Origin: Candidatus Segatella mututuai
GTDB lineage: Bacteria; Bacteroidota; Bacteroidia; Bacteroidales; Bacteroidaceae
DNA length: 36,750 nt
Direction of reading: 5' to 3'
Assembly: GCA_002439605.1 (NCBI GenBank)
Contig: DJOI01000010.1
Location: 26,160 to 62,909 of the forward strand
The translations under genes were made by a program, and so were the position numbers. Shown here one piece after another: positions 8,128 to 16,709 of this stretch. Position 1 is the stretch's first letter. The number at the start of each line of letters is the position of its first letter. The notes under the pieces were generated by a model. It was not told the origin of the DNA and searched no databases. It saw nothing but the letters and a program-made list of their open reading frames with translations.

Positions 8128-9303
8128 TTATTTGACAATGATTACAGGTAAGTCGAGTGGTTCATCGGTGGCTGTTTCTATGGAGCGTGTATCTATATGC
8201 GCTTTCTTAGGACCGGGAATGAGGGGACTGTAGTAAAGCACCTGACGGATGCGCTGGCGCTGTTGGGCAGTGAACTGATAGCTCAGCCCCAGGGAATAAT
8301 CCATCAGGTTGATGGAACTCCAGGTGTCGCCTGTGTCGTTATGGCGCGATATCATGTCGGACAGAAGAAAGATGGCATCTTTTCCTGTCGATTCGGCTTC
8401 TTTGTTCTTGTTCTCTATATATTCAGAAAGCCATTTGTTGTAGGCCGGGCGGTTGTAACTTTTCGTATCGGTGCAATAATCGGTATCGGCACACGACTCG
8501 GTGGGCTTGTTGTCTTTTTCAGCAAAGACATGGTGCAGACCAAGGTAATGTCCTAATTCATGGGCAAGAGTGGCGTTGGCGTCATAGATAAGATTGTCGG
8601 TGCTCTCGGATTCTGAGGTTATGCCTTTGTATCGGTTGCTCTCATAGTAGATGAACCGGCTGTTGATGCAAAGGCAGTGAGCATATTTCAGGTTGCTCTT
8701 GGAAAGTTTGGATCGTTTGGTGCTGTTGAGACCTTCTATCTGTGGAAAACCTGCTGCCTGATAAGGCATCACGCTGATGCCCAATGTAATGGAGGTTGCA
8801 TCCTTGGCTTGGGAAAAAGGGTATACCATCACGTTGATGTATTCGTTGGGATCCCATACATATCGGGTGTATCGACGTGTGTTGTCGCCCATGAACTTAT
8901 TGCAGTCTATGGGGTAGGTGCCTGACCATTTGATATATTCAACTCCTGGTTGGGCTAAGGCTTGATTTTGCTCGTTTTTCTCGGCAAGGACAAAACGGAT
9001 GTGTATATTTTCGCTATTTTCGTATTCTTGATAGGTGTAGATGCTGCCTTGGTAGAGTTCGTTGACATGATCTACGAGCTCTTTAAGCCGGGTGTAGTCT
9101 ACATATTGCTGCTTGTCCTGGCTGTCTTGGTAGAAGACATGAAATATCAGCGGTATCTGGTATTCATAGTCGTCGCCTGTTATTTCATCATTGTCGCGAT
9201 CTTGCTCTATATCGGCATAGAATTCCTCTGTACTGCTGTTGCAACCGGTGAGTGTGGTGCCTATCAGACATGATAGGATGATGCTATATATATAATGTTT
9301 CAT
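8128..9303 (-). CDS. M43-type (pappalysin-like) zinc metallopeptidase lipoprotein
   Basis: This is a predicted surface or periplasmic zinc endopeptidase. The 391-residue product has a lipoprotein signal peptide with the acylated cysteine at C21 (TLTGC), then a catalytic domain with the metzincin zinc motif HELGHYLGLHH at residues 248-258 and a Met-turn (NLMDYS) with M334. This fits the M43 family. The cysteines between the zinc site and the Met-turn (ESC, DYC) also fit M43 but are weaker evidence. No T9SS C-terminal sorting domain is visible, so anchoring is probably by lipid. It heads the minus-strand run that includes porW and porX. The substrate is unknown. Confidence 0.85.
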   Translation of the reverse strand: MKHYIYSIILSCLIGTTLTGCNSSTEEFYADIEQDRDNDEITGDDYEYQIPLIFHVFYQDSQDKQQYVDYTRLKELVDHVNELYQGSIYTYQEYENSENIHIRFVLAEKNEQNQALAQPGVEYIKWSGTYPIDCNKFMGDNTRRYTRYVWDPNEYINVMVYPFSQAKDATSITLGISVMPYQAAGFPQIEGLNSTKRSKLSKSNLKYAHCLCINSRFIYYESNRYKGITSESESTDNLIYDANATLAHELGHYLGLHHVFAEKDNKPTESCADTDYCTDTKSYNRPAYNKWLSEYIENKNKEAESTGKDAIFLLSDMISRHNDTGDTWSSINLMDYSLGLSYQFTAQQRQRIRQVLYYSPLIPGPKKAHIDTRSIETATDEPLDLPVIIVK

Positions 9304-9331
9304 GCGGGTGTACTCATTATTTATAATGTTG

Positions 9332-9339
9332 CAAAATTA
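9332..9339 (-). promoter_or_regulatory. -7 element for the M43 peptidase transcript
   Basis: The minus strand reads TAATTTTG, a full match to the Bacteroidetes -7 consensus TAnnTTTG, and would give a leader of about 20 nt before the ATG at 9303. No TTTG is seen at the usual -33 distance. Confidence 0.5.
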
Positions 9340-9555
9340 CAAAAAAATATCGTAGATTCGTTCATTAAAAGGAAATATTTTTGCAAAAAGCAATAAGAAC
9401 TTATCCTCGTTTACAATTTATATGTAACTACTCAGTATCCTTTTTGCTTGATAAGCAAAACTTTTGCAATGCAACGGCAACAAACCAAATTCACCAAGCC
9501 GTCCACATAAGGTCGTTTTTTTGCCCCTCTCGGAAGACGGTTTTTATGAGGTTGT

Positions 9556-9640
9556 CATGTCGTACGACTATAGCTGCTATGAACGTACGACATGAGGTTG
9601 CATAGTTGTACGACATGAGAATGCATAGTCGTACGACATA
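9556..9640. repeat. 23-bp tandem repeat array with palindromic core
   Basis: The heptamer GTACGAC starts at 9562, 9585, 9608 and 9631, an exact 23-bp period. The units at 9585 and 9608 share GTACGACATGAG..TGCATAG. The first copy is preceded by an overlapping inverted copy (CATGTCGTAC at 9556-9565), so the 5' part of the array can fold into a hairpin; the core GTCGTACGAC is itself a palindrome. Confidence 0.75.
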
Positions 9641-9792
9641 AACTTTAGTGAGTCTCAAGGTGCCTTTCTCTTGCTGTTTTTCGTTCAGAAACTGAATGTG
9701 CAGTGAACAGTTATGAACGTAGTGTGAATACTTGTGAATGATTTTAAATACATAAAAAAACAAAAAAATAATGATTTCTGATTTTTTTATGT

Positions 9793-9800
9793 TACTTTTG
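9793..9800 (+). promoter_or_regulatory. -7 element immediately before the LptF/LptG gene
   Basis: TACTTTTG followed by CAAG is the same extended motif as the promoters ahead of the aminotransferase gene (13023) and the Fn3 lipoprotein gene (27301). It would place transcription start within a few bases of the ATG at 9810. No -33 TTTG is apparent. Confidence 0.5.
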
Positions 9801-9809
9801 CAAGTCGAA

Positions 9810-11702
9810 ATGAGAATTAAGAAATTAGATATATTCATTGCGAAGCAATTCGGACTGCTTTTCGTGGGAACGTTCTTCATCTGCCAGTTCGTGCTGATGA
9901 TGCAATTTCTGTGGAGATATATCGACGACCTGATAGGAAAAGGATTGTCGGTGGAAGTCATGGCAAAGTTCTTCTGGTACATGGGGCTCATGCTCGTGCC
10001 GCAAGCTCTGCCTTTGGCCATTCTACTTTCATCGCTTATCACCTTTGGCAACTTGGGAGAAAGCTCAGAACTGACTGCCATCAAGGCGGCCGGCATTTCG
10101 CTGATGCAAGCCTTTAGGTCGCTCATCATCATCACAGTCCTCGTGATGATCAGTTCGTTTTACTTTCAGAACAACATCGGTCCCAGCTCCAACATGAAGC
10201 TGGCGCAACTTCTCATCTCGATGAAGCAGAAAAGTCCGGAGCTGGAGATTCCCGAAGGAATTTTCTATGATGGGATTCCCAACTGTAACCTCTATGTACA
10301 GAAGAAAGACCTCAAGACGGGCAAACTATATGGTATCATGATTTATCGCATGACCGATAGTTACGAGGATGCCGCCATTATTCTCGCAGACTCGGGCATG
10401 CTGCAGAGTACGGCAGAGAAAAAGCACCTCGTGTTGAGCCTGTACAGCGGAGAATGGTTCGAGAACATGCAGAGTAGCGAGCTCGCCAACAGTGCGGCCG
10501 TGCCCTACAGAAGAGAGACATTCATCTCGAAGAAAATAGTTCTTGACTTCGACGGCGATTTCAGCCTCACCGATGCCAGCTCGCTGTCTAACAACGCCAA
10601 GGCAAAGAGCCTTGCCCAAATAAATCACGACATCGACTCCCTCAACCATTCGTACGACTCAATAGGAAGAATATACCTTGCCGATGCCAGAATAAGATAC
10701 TATCACCAGCCCTATATGAGCAAAAAAGACTCGTTGCTGGCTGAGAAGAAAGCGTCAAAGACAAGGGTGAATATCGACTCACTGTTTGAAAAGATGACTA
10801 CCGAGCGCAAACTGTCGGTAGTGAACTCTGCTTCCTCTGATGTGCAGCAAGCCATCAGCGACCTCGACTTCAAGAGCATGATCACCAATGTAGGCGACCG
10901 TCTGATAAGAGACCACAAGATAGAGGCCATCAACAAATTCACGCTCGCCTTGTCGTGCCTTATATTCTTCTTCATCGGTGCTCCCTTGGGTGCCATCATA
11001 CGAAAAGGAGGGTTGGGATTCCCCGTCATCATCTCTGTATTGGTATTCATCACTTTCTTCATCCTCGACAACACAGGCTACAGAATGAGCCGAAGTGGAA
11101 TTTGGGCAATATGGTTTGGTAAAGGGCTTGCCACGGCTGTGCTGGCTCCTCTGGCTGTATTCGTCACCTATAAGGCGACCAACGACTCGACTGTGTTCAA
11201 CATAGACATGTACAAAGAATTTATACTCAAGTTGTTGGGTGTCAGGCTCAAACGACACATCTTCGGCAAGGAAGTCATCATCAACGACCCAGCATATGCA
11301 GAGGATGCCGTCAAGTTGAAACACATCAACGAGGACATAAAGACATACAACAAGGAACACCGACTCAAGAAATGGCCCAACTTCATCAACGTGTTCTTCA
11401 AATATAAGCCCGACCATGAAATAGAACGTATCAGCAACGAACTGGAAGCAGTGATAGAAGACTTGTCGAACACAAAGAACAAATACATTCTACACGACAT
11501 CAACCAATACCCCGTGCTCTTGCCCAAGGCTCACACACGACCGTTCGAACATAAATGGTTCAATATCATAGTAGCCCTCATCGTCCCTGTCGGCACCGTG
11601 CTCTACCTCAGAATGTGGAGCTTCCGCCTGCGATTGTACAGAGACTTGAAAGTGGTGACGCAAGTGAGCAACGACATCATCATGAGAACTAAAGAAATGT
11701 AA
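9810..11702 (+). CDS. LptF/LptG (YjgP/YjgQ) family lipopolysaccharide export permease
   Basis: LptF and LptG form the inner-membrane permease that, with LptB, extracts LPS and passes it to the periplasmic bridge. The 630-residue product opens with three hydrophobic segments (about residues 10-135), has a periplasmic beta-rich region (about 140-300), then three more membrane segments (about 375-470). A Bacteroidetes-type C-terminal extension follows, with a charged stretch and a last membrane helix near 585-605. The start was chosen at 9810 rather than the earlier in-frame ATG at 9771, because MRIKKLDIFIAKQFG is the normal family N-terminus and the earlier ATG lies upstream of the promoter element. 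ribBA follows after 31 bp. Confidence 0.9.
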   Translation: MRIKKLDIFIAKQFGLLFVGTFFICQFVLMMQFLWRYIDDLIGKGLSVEVMAKFFWYMGLMLVPQALPLAILLSSLITFGNLGESSELTAIKAAGISLMQAFRSLIIITVLVMISSFYFQNNIGPSSNMKLAQLLISMKQKSPELEIPEGIFYDGIPNCNLYVQKKDLKTGKLYGIMIYRMTDSYEDAAIILADSGMLQSTAEKKHLVLSLYSGEWFENMQSSELANSAAVPYRRETFISKKIVLDFDGDFSLTDASSLSNNAKAKSLAQINHDIDSLNHSYDSIGRIYLADARIRYYHQPYMSKKDSLLAEKKASKTRVNIDSLFEKMTTERKLSVVNSASSDVQQAISDLDFKSMITNVGDRLIRDHKIEAINKFTLALSCLIFFFIGAPLGAIIRKGGLGFPVIISVLVFITFFILDNTGYRMSRSGIWAIWFGKGLATAVLAPLAVFVTYKATNDSTVFNIDMYKEFILKLLGVRLKRHIFGKEVIINDPAYAEDAVKLKHINEDIKTYNKEHRLKKWPNFINVFFKYKPDHEIERISNELEAVIEDLSNTKNKYILHDINQYPVLLPKAHTRPFEHKWFNIIVALIVPVGTVLYLRMWSFRLRLYRDLKVVTQVSNDIIMRTKEM

Positions 11703-11733
11703 CTATATATAATAAGGTAGTAATTAGAAAAAA

Positions 11734-12945
11734 ATGGAAGACGTAAGACTGAACAGCATAGAAGAAGCCGTACAAGACTTCAAGGAAGGTAAATTCGTCA
11801 TCGTCGTAGACGATGAAGACCGAGAGAACGAGGGCGACCTCATCATAGCAGCAGAGAAGATTGATGCAGACAAGGTGAACTTCATGCTCAAGCATGCACG
11901 TGGTGTGCTTTGCGCACCAATAACCATCAGTCGATGCGACGAGCTCGACCTGCCCCATCAGGTTTCGGAGAACACTTCCATGCTTGGAACTCCATTCACC
12001 GTCACCGTCGACAAACTCGAGGGATGCAGCACAGGAGTATCTGCGCACGACAGAGCAGAAACCATCAAGGCACTTGCCGACCCAAACTCTACGCCGAAGA
12101 CTTTCGGACGTCCAGGCCACATCAACCCACTTTACGCTCAAGACAACGGTGTGTTGCGACGAAGTGGGCACACGGAGGCTGCCATCGACCTTTGTAAGAT
12201 GGCAGGACTCTACCCCGCTGGTGCTCTGATGGAAATCATGAACGAAGACGGCACCATGGCTCGACTACCACAGCTCTTGCAGTTTGCCAAAGAATGGGGG
12301 TTGAAAATCATCTCCATCAAAGACATGATAAAATACCGACTCAAGAAAGAGTCGCTTATAGAAATAGGTGAAGAGGTTGATCTGCCAACAGAATACGGCC
12401 ACTTCCATCTCATACCTTTCCGCCAGGCAAGCAACGGATTGGAACACATGGCCCTCATCAAGGGAGAATGGAAAGAAGACGAACCTATCCTCGTTCGGGT
12501 TCACTCATCTTGCGCCACAGGCGACATCTTGGGGAGCAAGCGTTGCGACTGCGGTCAACAGTTGCACAAAGCCATGGAGATGATAGAGAAAGAAGGGAAA
12601 GGTGTACTCGTCTACATGCAGCAGGAAGGAAGAGGCATTGGGCTGATGAACAAGATTGCAGCATACAAGCTCCAGGAAGAAGGCTACGACACAGTGGACG
12701 CCAACACCCATTTAGGCTTTAAGCCCGACGAGCGCGACTATGGTTGCGGAGCTCAGATGCTGCGCCACCTTGGTGTACACAAGATGCGCCTAATGACTAA
12801 CAATCCTGTAAAACGTGTCGGACTGGAAGCCTACGGACTGGAAATCGTAGAGAACATAGCCATCGAAACTACTCCGAACAAATACAACGAGCGATACCTC
12901 AAAACAAAGAGAGACCGCATGGGACACATGCTTCACCTGGGGTAA
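11734..12945 (+). CDS. ribBA: Bifunctional 3,4-dihydroxy-2-butanone-4-phosphate synthase / GTP cyclohydrolase II
   Basis: RibBA supplies both branches of riboflavin synthesis: the RibB half makes dihydroxybutanone phosphate from ribulose 5-phosphate, and the RibA half opens GTP. The 403-residue protein is full length for the fusion. The RibB half (about 1-203) has DDEDRENEGDLI at 26-37 and HTEAAIDL. The RibA half (about 208-403) has the zinc-binding set C260, C271, C273 (SSCATGD, KRCDCG) and QQEGRGIGL at 296-304. It is probably transcribed with the upstream LPS permease gene. No FMN riboswitch fits in the 31-bp gap. Confidence 0.97.
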   Translation: MEDVRLNSIEEAVQDFKEGKFVIVVDDEDRENEGDLIIAAEKIDADKVNFMLKHARGVLCAPITISRCDELDLPHQVSENTSMLGTPFTVTVDKLEGCSTGVSAHDRAETIKALADPNSTPKTFGRPGHINPLYAQDNGVLRRSGHTEAAIDLCKMAGLYPAGALMEIMNEDGTMARLPQLLQFAKEWGLKIISIKDMIKYRLKKESLIEIGEEVDLPTEYGHFHLIPFRQASNGLEHMALIKGEWKEDEPILVRVHSSCATGDILGSKRCDCGQQLHKAMEMIEKEGKGVLVYMQQEGRGIGLMNKIAAYKLQEEGYDTVDANTHLGFKPDERDYGCGAQMLRHLGVHKMRLMTNNPVKRVGLEAYGLEIVENIAIETTPNKYNERYLKTKRDRMGHMLHLG

Positions 12946-13022
12946 ACATGGCAGAATGTAACAATTTAGATACAAAAAGTTAAATTACAACATGTTTCTT
13001 TCCGCAAAAGAAATAAAATGAT

Positions 13023-13030
13023 TACTTTTG
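13023..13030 (+). promoter_or_regulatory. -7 element for the aminotransferase gene
   Basis: TACTTTTG followed by CAAG; a TTTC at 12999-13002 sits exactly 20 bp upstream in the -33 position. The predicted leader is about 20 nt. Confidence 0.6.
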
Positions 13031-13058
13031 CAAGCGAATATAAACATTGATATAAATT

Positions 13059-14252
13059 ATGGCACATTTATCCGATCGTCTTGACAGATTGGCACCATCA
13101 GCAACGCTGGCGATGTCGCAGAAAAGCAGTGAAATGAAAGCTCAGGGTATCGACGTAATCAACATGAGCGTAGGAGAGCCCGATTTCAACACACCAGACA
13201 ACATCAAAGAGGCAGCCAAAAAAGCTATCGACGAGAATTACTCCCGTTACTCCCCCGTGCCGGGATACCTCGACCTGAGAAAAGCAATTGTAGCCAAACT
13301 GAAAAACGAGAACAACCTCGACTATACCACCAACGAGGTAATAGTGGGCACAGGAGGCAAGCAATGCGTTTGTAATGCCGTACTCGCCTTGGTAAACCCT
13401 GGGGATGAGGTCATCATCCCCGCGCCTTATTGGGTTAGTTATCCACAGATGGTAAAACTGGCAGGCGGTGTACCTGTTATCGTAAACGCAGGCTTCGGCC
13501 AGGACTTCAAGATGACTGCCAAGCAGTTGGAGCAAGCCATCACTCCCAAGACTAAGATGCTCATTCTCTGTTCGCCAAGCAACCCGACAGGAAGCGTCTA
13601 TTCCAAGGAAGAACTGACAGCCCTCGCCGATGTGTTGAGAAGGCACAAGGATGTATTCGTACTGGCCGACGAGATTTACGAACACATCAACTATATAGGC
13701 AAGCACCACAGCATCGCACAGGAACCAGATATGAAAGAACAGGTCATCATAGCCAATGGAGTATCAAAGGCCTATGCCATGACTGGTTGGCGTATCGGTT
13801 TCCTGGCTGGCCCCGAGTGGATTATCAAGGGATGCAACAAACTGCAGGGACAGTACACCAGCGGAACTTGCTCGGTAAGCCAGAAAGCAGCCGAAGCAGC
13901 CTACATGCTCGACCAAAGTGCGGTAGAGAAAATGCGCCAGGCTTTCGAGCGCCGCCGAGACCTGATCGTGAAGTTGGCAAAGGAAATACCAGGACTTGAG
14001 GTAAACTTACCACAAGGTGCTTTCTATCTATTCCCCAAATGCAGCAGTTTCTATGGCAAGAGCACAGGCAACCACACCATCAACAATTCTACAGACTTGG
14101 CCATGTACCTTTTGGAAGAGGCACACGTGGCTACCGTGGGAGGAGATGCTTTCGGAGACCCAGAATGTTTCCGCATGAGCTATGCCACAAGCGACGAGAA
14201 TATCGTAGAGGCCATACGCCGAATCAAGGAAGCTTTGAGCAAGCTTAAGTAA
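13059..14252 (+). CDS. aspC: Class I/II PLP-dependent aminotransferase, aspartate aminotransferase type
   Basis: This is a cytoplasmic fold-type I aminotransferase, probably moving amino groups between aspartate and 2-oxoglutarate. The 397-residue protein has the expected length. Visible sites are GTGGKQ (phosphate binding, near 97-102), N175 in SPSNPTG, D204/Y207 in LADEIYEH, the Schiff-base lysine K237 in GVSKAYAMTGWR, and the carboxylate-binding arginine in FRMSYA near the end. It belongs to the thermophile-type (subgroup I-gamma) AspC proteins by its overall pattern. It is monocistronic by spacing, with its own promoter. Substrate range cannot be read from sequence. Confidence 0.9.
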   Translation: MAHLSDRLDRLAPSATLAMSQKSSEMKAQGIDVINMSVGEPDFNTPDNIKEAAKKAIDENYSRYSPVPGYLDLRKAIVAKLKNENNLDYTTNEVIVGTGGKQCVCNAVLALVNPGDEVIIPAPYWVSYPQMVKLAGGVPVIVNAGFGQDFKMTAKQLEQAITPKTKMLILCSPSNPTGSVYSKEELTALADVLRRHKDVFVLADEIYEHINYIGKHHSIAQEPDMKEQVIIANGVSKAYAMTGWRIGFLAGPEWIIKGCNKLQGQYTSGTCSVSQKAAEAAYMLDQSAVEKMRQAFERRRDLIVKLAKEIPGLEVNLPQGAFYLFPKCSSFYGKSTGNHTINNSTDLAMYLLEEAHVATVGGDAFGDPECFRMSYATSDENIVEAIRRIKEALSKLK

Positions 14253-14396
14253 TATTAAAACAACAGACTGACAAAAAATCGGCAAAAACGCACATTAGAG
14301 GCAAACAAAACGACATAAACAGCGACATATTAATTAAATACGTTCAATATCTCGTTAAAACTTCTTAAATGCGTTTCGAGTTTTGTTTTTAATTAC

Positions 14397-14404
14397 TATC
14401 TTTG
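14397..14404 (+). promoter_or_regulatory. -7 element for the exbB-tonB operon
   Basis: TATCTTTG matches TAnnTTTG; TTTC at 14374-14377 lies 19 bp upstream. This gives a leader of roughly 110 nt before exbB; no riboswitch or terminator-like fold is obvious in it. Confidence 0.55.
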
Positions 14405-14518
14405 CGATTAGTAACGGAAAAATCCGTACTTTGCCGTATCACCAAATAGGGTCTACAAAACATTTGAAAAAAGAACATTCAAATAATTTATTAACTAATA
14501 ATTTAAAAAAGTAAAATT

Positions 14519-15355
14519 ATGGCAACTACAAAACAAGCAGCCCCCAAGAAAAAATCTGAGGGCTTTCAAGGAGTAAGAGGCGCATTCTGGATCATCGTGG
14601 TATGTGCTGTCATCGCATTCACATTGTTCTTTACATGGTTCGGAAACGACATGCACTTCCAGGATCCAGGTGTACAGGATCACCCTGCAGACATTTGGGG
14701 TACTATCTACAAAGGTGGTGTAATCGTACCTGTTATCCACACATTGTTGCTCACAGTGCTGGCTATGACCATCGAGCGTTGGATGGCTCTCAAGACCGCT
14801 ACTGGTAATGGTGCTCTGCCTAAGTTCGTTGCTAACATCAAGGCAGCGTTGAACGCTAACGATTTCGCTAAGGCTGAGCAGCTCTGCAACAAGCAGAAAG
14901 GTACTGTCGCTAACGTAGTGATGGCTTCTCTGAACGCTTACAAGTCAATGGAGTCTGGTGCTAACGCTTCTTTGAAGAAGGCACAGAAGGTGGCTAAGAT
15001 CCAGCAGGCTCACGAGGAGGCCACTCAGTTGGAGATGCCTACATTGACTATGAACTTGCCTATCATCGCAACAATCGTAACTCTTGGTACTCTTACTGGT
15101 CTTCTCGGTACTGTAACTGGTATGATCAAGTCATTCCAAGCCATGGGTGAAGGTGGTGGCGCTGACTCAGCAGCACTTTCTGTAGGTATTTCAGAGGCTT
15201 TGATCAACACCGCATTTGGTATTTTGACATCTTGGTGTGCTGTTGTGTCTTACAACACTTTCACAAACAAGGTTGATAAGTTGACATACGCACTCGACGA
15301 GGTAGGTTACTCAATTGCTCAGACATACGAAGCTAACCACGCAGACGAGGCTTAA
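14519..15355 (+). CDS. exbB: MotA/TolQ/ExbB proton channel protein
   Basis: ExbB is the inner-membrane pentameric channel scaffold that couples proton flow to TonB. The 278-residue product has N-terminal membrane segments around residues 21-43 and 62-85, a cytoplasmic helical region, and the conserved C-terminal pair. The first of these, LPIIATIVTLGTLTGLLGTVTG (about 178-199), and the second (about 225-250) carry the threonines and glycines lining the channel. It is the first gene of a six-gene plus-strand operon with two exbD copies, tonB, a PstS-like gene and a TPR gene. Bacteroidetes use such clusters to power their many SusC-type receptors. Confidence 0.94.
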   Translation: MATTKQAAPKKKSEGFQGVRGAFWIIVVCAVIAFTLFFTWFGNDMHFQDPGVQDHPADIWGTIYKGGVIVPVIHTLLLTVLAMTIERWMALKTATGNGALPKFVANIKAALNANDFAKAEQLCNKQKGTVANVVMASLNAYKSMESGANASLKKAQKVAKIQQAHEEATQLEMPTLTMNLPIIATIVTLGTLTGLLGTVTGMIKSFQAMGEGGGADSAALSVGISEALINTAFGILTSWCAVVSYNTFTNKVDKLTYALDEVGYSIAQTYEANHADEA

Positions 15356-15385
15356 TTTTTGCTAACCCTTTAAAATTTTATCGCT

Positions 15386-16030
15386 ATGGGTAAAGTAAAA
15401 ATTAAGAAGAGTGACATCTGGATCGATATGACGCCTATGTCAGACGTTATGACCCTGTTGCTTACTTTCTTCATGCTCACCTCTACTTTCGTAAAGAATG
15501 AGCCCGTGAAAGTAAACACTCCAGGTTCTGTGTCTGAGATCAAGGTGCCTGAGAACGGAGTCTTGACCATCTTGGTAAGTCCAGAAAAGGACAAAGCCGG
15601 AAAACCAACCGGAGAAGGCCAAGTATTTATGAGCATTGACAATACTGATCAGCTGGGTGCGTCACTGAGCACTATGACAAGTGCCTTTGGTGTGGAATTG
15701 ACACCGAAGATGATAGAAACATTCAAGGGTGATGGTACATTCGGAGTCCCAATGAGTGATTTGAAGACCTACCTTGCGATGAATGCTTCAAAGCGTCCAC
15801 AGTATCTCCAGCAGAAAGGTATTCCTCTCGACAGTATTAATGGTGGCATGAGCGAGTTCCAGCAGTGGGTAAATGCAGCTCGTCAGGCTAACGAAGATAT
15901 CAAGATTGCCCTCAAAGCTGATGCTTCTACACCATATAAGACAGTTAAGAGAGTGATGAACGAACTCCAGGACATGGACGAGAGTCATTACTACATGATT
16001 ACACAGTTAAAACAACAGGGGGACGAATAA
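15386..16030 (+). CDS. exbD: ExbD-family protein, first copy
   Basis: ExbD carries the proton-responsive aspartate in the ExbB pore. The 214-residue protein has one N-terminal membrane helix beginning IDMTPMSDVMTLLLTFFML; D20 is the predicted proton-binding residue. The C-terminal periplasmic domain is longer than the classic ~140-residue ExbD, as is common in Bacteroidetes. The next gene begins directly after its stop codon. The two neighbouring copies differ throughout their periplasmic parts and are probably not interchangeable. Confidence 0.92.
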   Translation: MGKVKIKKSDIWIDMTPMSDVMTLLLTFFMLTSTFVKNEPVKVNTPGSVSEIKVPENGVLTILVSPEKDKAGKPTGEGQVFMSIDNTDQLGASLSTMTSAFGVELTPKMIETFKGDGTFGVPMSDLKTYLAMNASKRPQYLQQKGIPLDSINGGMSEFQQWVNAARQANEDIKIALKADASTPYKTVKRVMNELQDMDESHYYMITQLKQQGDE

Positions 16031-16678
16031 ATGGCTAAGAAAGAAAGCAAACAAAAGAAAATGAATGTCCGCGTAGACTTTACGCCTATGGTGGATATGC
16101 TTATGCTTCTTATCACGTTCTTCATGCTGTGTACATCGTTGAGCAAACCTCAGACTATGGAGCTGACAATGCCAAGTAATGATGAAAATCAGAATGACGA
16201 GAACAAGAATGAGGCTAAAGCTTCAGAGACTGTGACCCTCTATGTAACAGCCGACAACAAGATCTATTATGGTGCTGGTATCCCTAAGTACGATGACCCT
16301 TCATGGATCAAGGAGACAACATGGGGCACCAACGGAATCCGTAAGGTTTTGAGAGAACACGCTACAGAAAACGGCACACGTCCTGTAGAGAGAATCTCAC
16401 TCGCAGTCAAGGAGTTAAACATGGAGCGTTCAAAGAATCCAAAACAATATCCTGACAGCATTTATCAGAAGAAGTTGAGTGACTTGAAGGCAGGTAACTT
16501 GAAGGATGGTAAGATTCCTACCCTGACTATTGTCATCAAACCTACTGACAATGCTTCGTATAAGAATATGGTTGACGCACTCGATGAAATGCAGATTTTG
16601 AACATTGGTACGTATGTCATCGACAAGATTAACGCTGACGATGAGAAACTTCTCAAGTCAAGGCACGTTAAGATGTAA
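16031..16678 (+). CDS. exbD: ExbD-family protein, second copy
   Basis: This is a second ExbD-type protein of 215 residues, starting in the base after the first copy's stop. The N-terminal helix VDFTPMVDMLMLLITFFML holds D22 as the predicted proton-carrying residue. The periplasmic domain has a charged N/E/K-rich segment near residues 50-62 and ends with an ExbD-like fold (TLTIVIKPTDNASYKNMVDALDEM region). Paired exbD genes are typical for this phylum and suggest a mixed ExbD dimer in one complex. Confidence 0.92.
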   Translation: MAKKESKQKKMNVRVDFTPMVDMLMLLITFFMLCTSLSKPQTMELTMPSNDENQNDENKNEAKASETVTLYVTADNKIYYGAGIPKYDDPSWIKETTWGTNGIRKVLREHATENGTRPVERISLAVKELNMERSKNPKQYPDSIYQKKLSDLKAGNLKDGKIPTLTIVIKPTDNASYKNMVDALDEMQILNIGTYVIDKINADDEKLLKSRHVKM

Positions 16679-16709
16679 GATGATTGCTAACAATTAAAAC
16701 AAAAAAGAA

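Larger units (their letters stand above)
9304..9809. other. 505-bp divergent intergenic region
   Basis: No credible coding sequence is present. The region holds the minus-strand promoter near 9335, a short perfect hairpin at 9442-9460 (TTTTGCTT/AAGCAAAA arms, 3-base loop), a 23-bp tandem repeat array at 9556-9640, and a plus-strand -7 element at 9793-9800. Confidence 0.6.

Noticed and set aside
9771..9809. In-frame upstream ATG extending the LptF/LptG protein by 13 residues
   Set aside because: It lies upstream of the predicted promoter element and adds residues not seen in the family N-terminus.
9491..10135. 214-residue minus-strand ORF over the 23-bp array and the start of the LPS permease gene
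   Set aside because: It lies antisense to a confident gene and crosses the repeat array and promoter.
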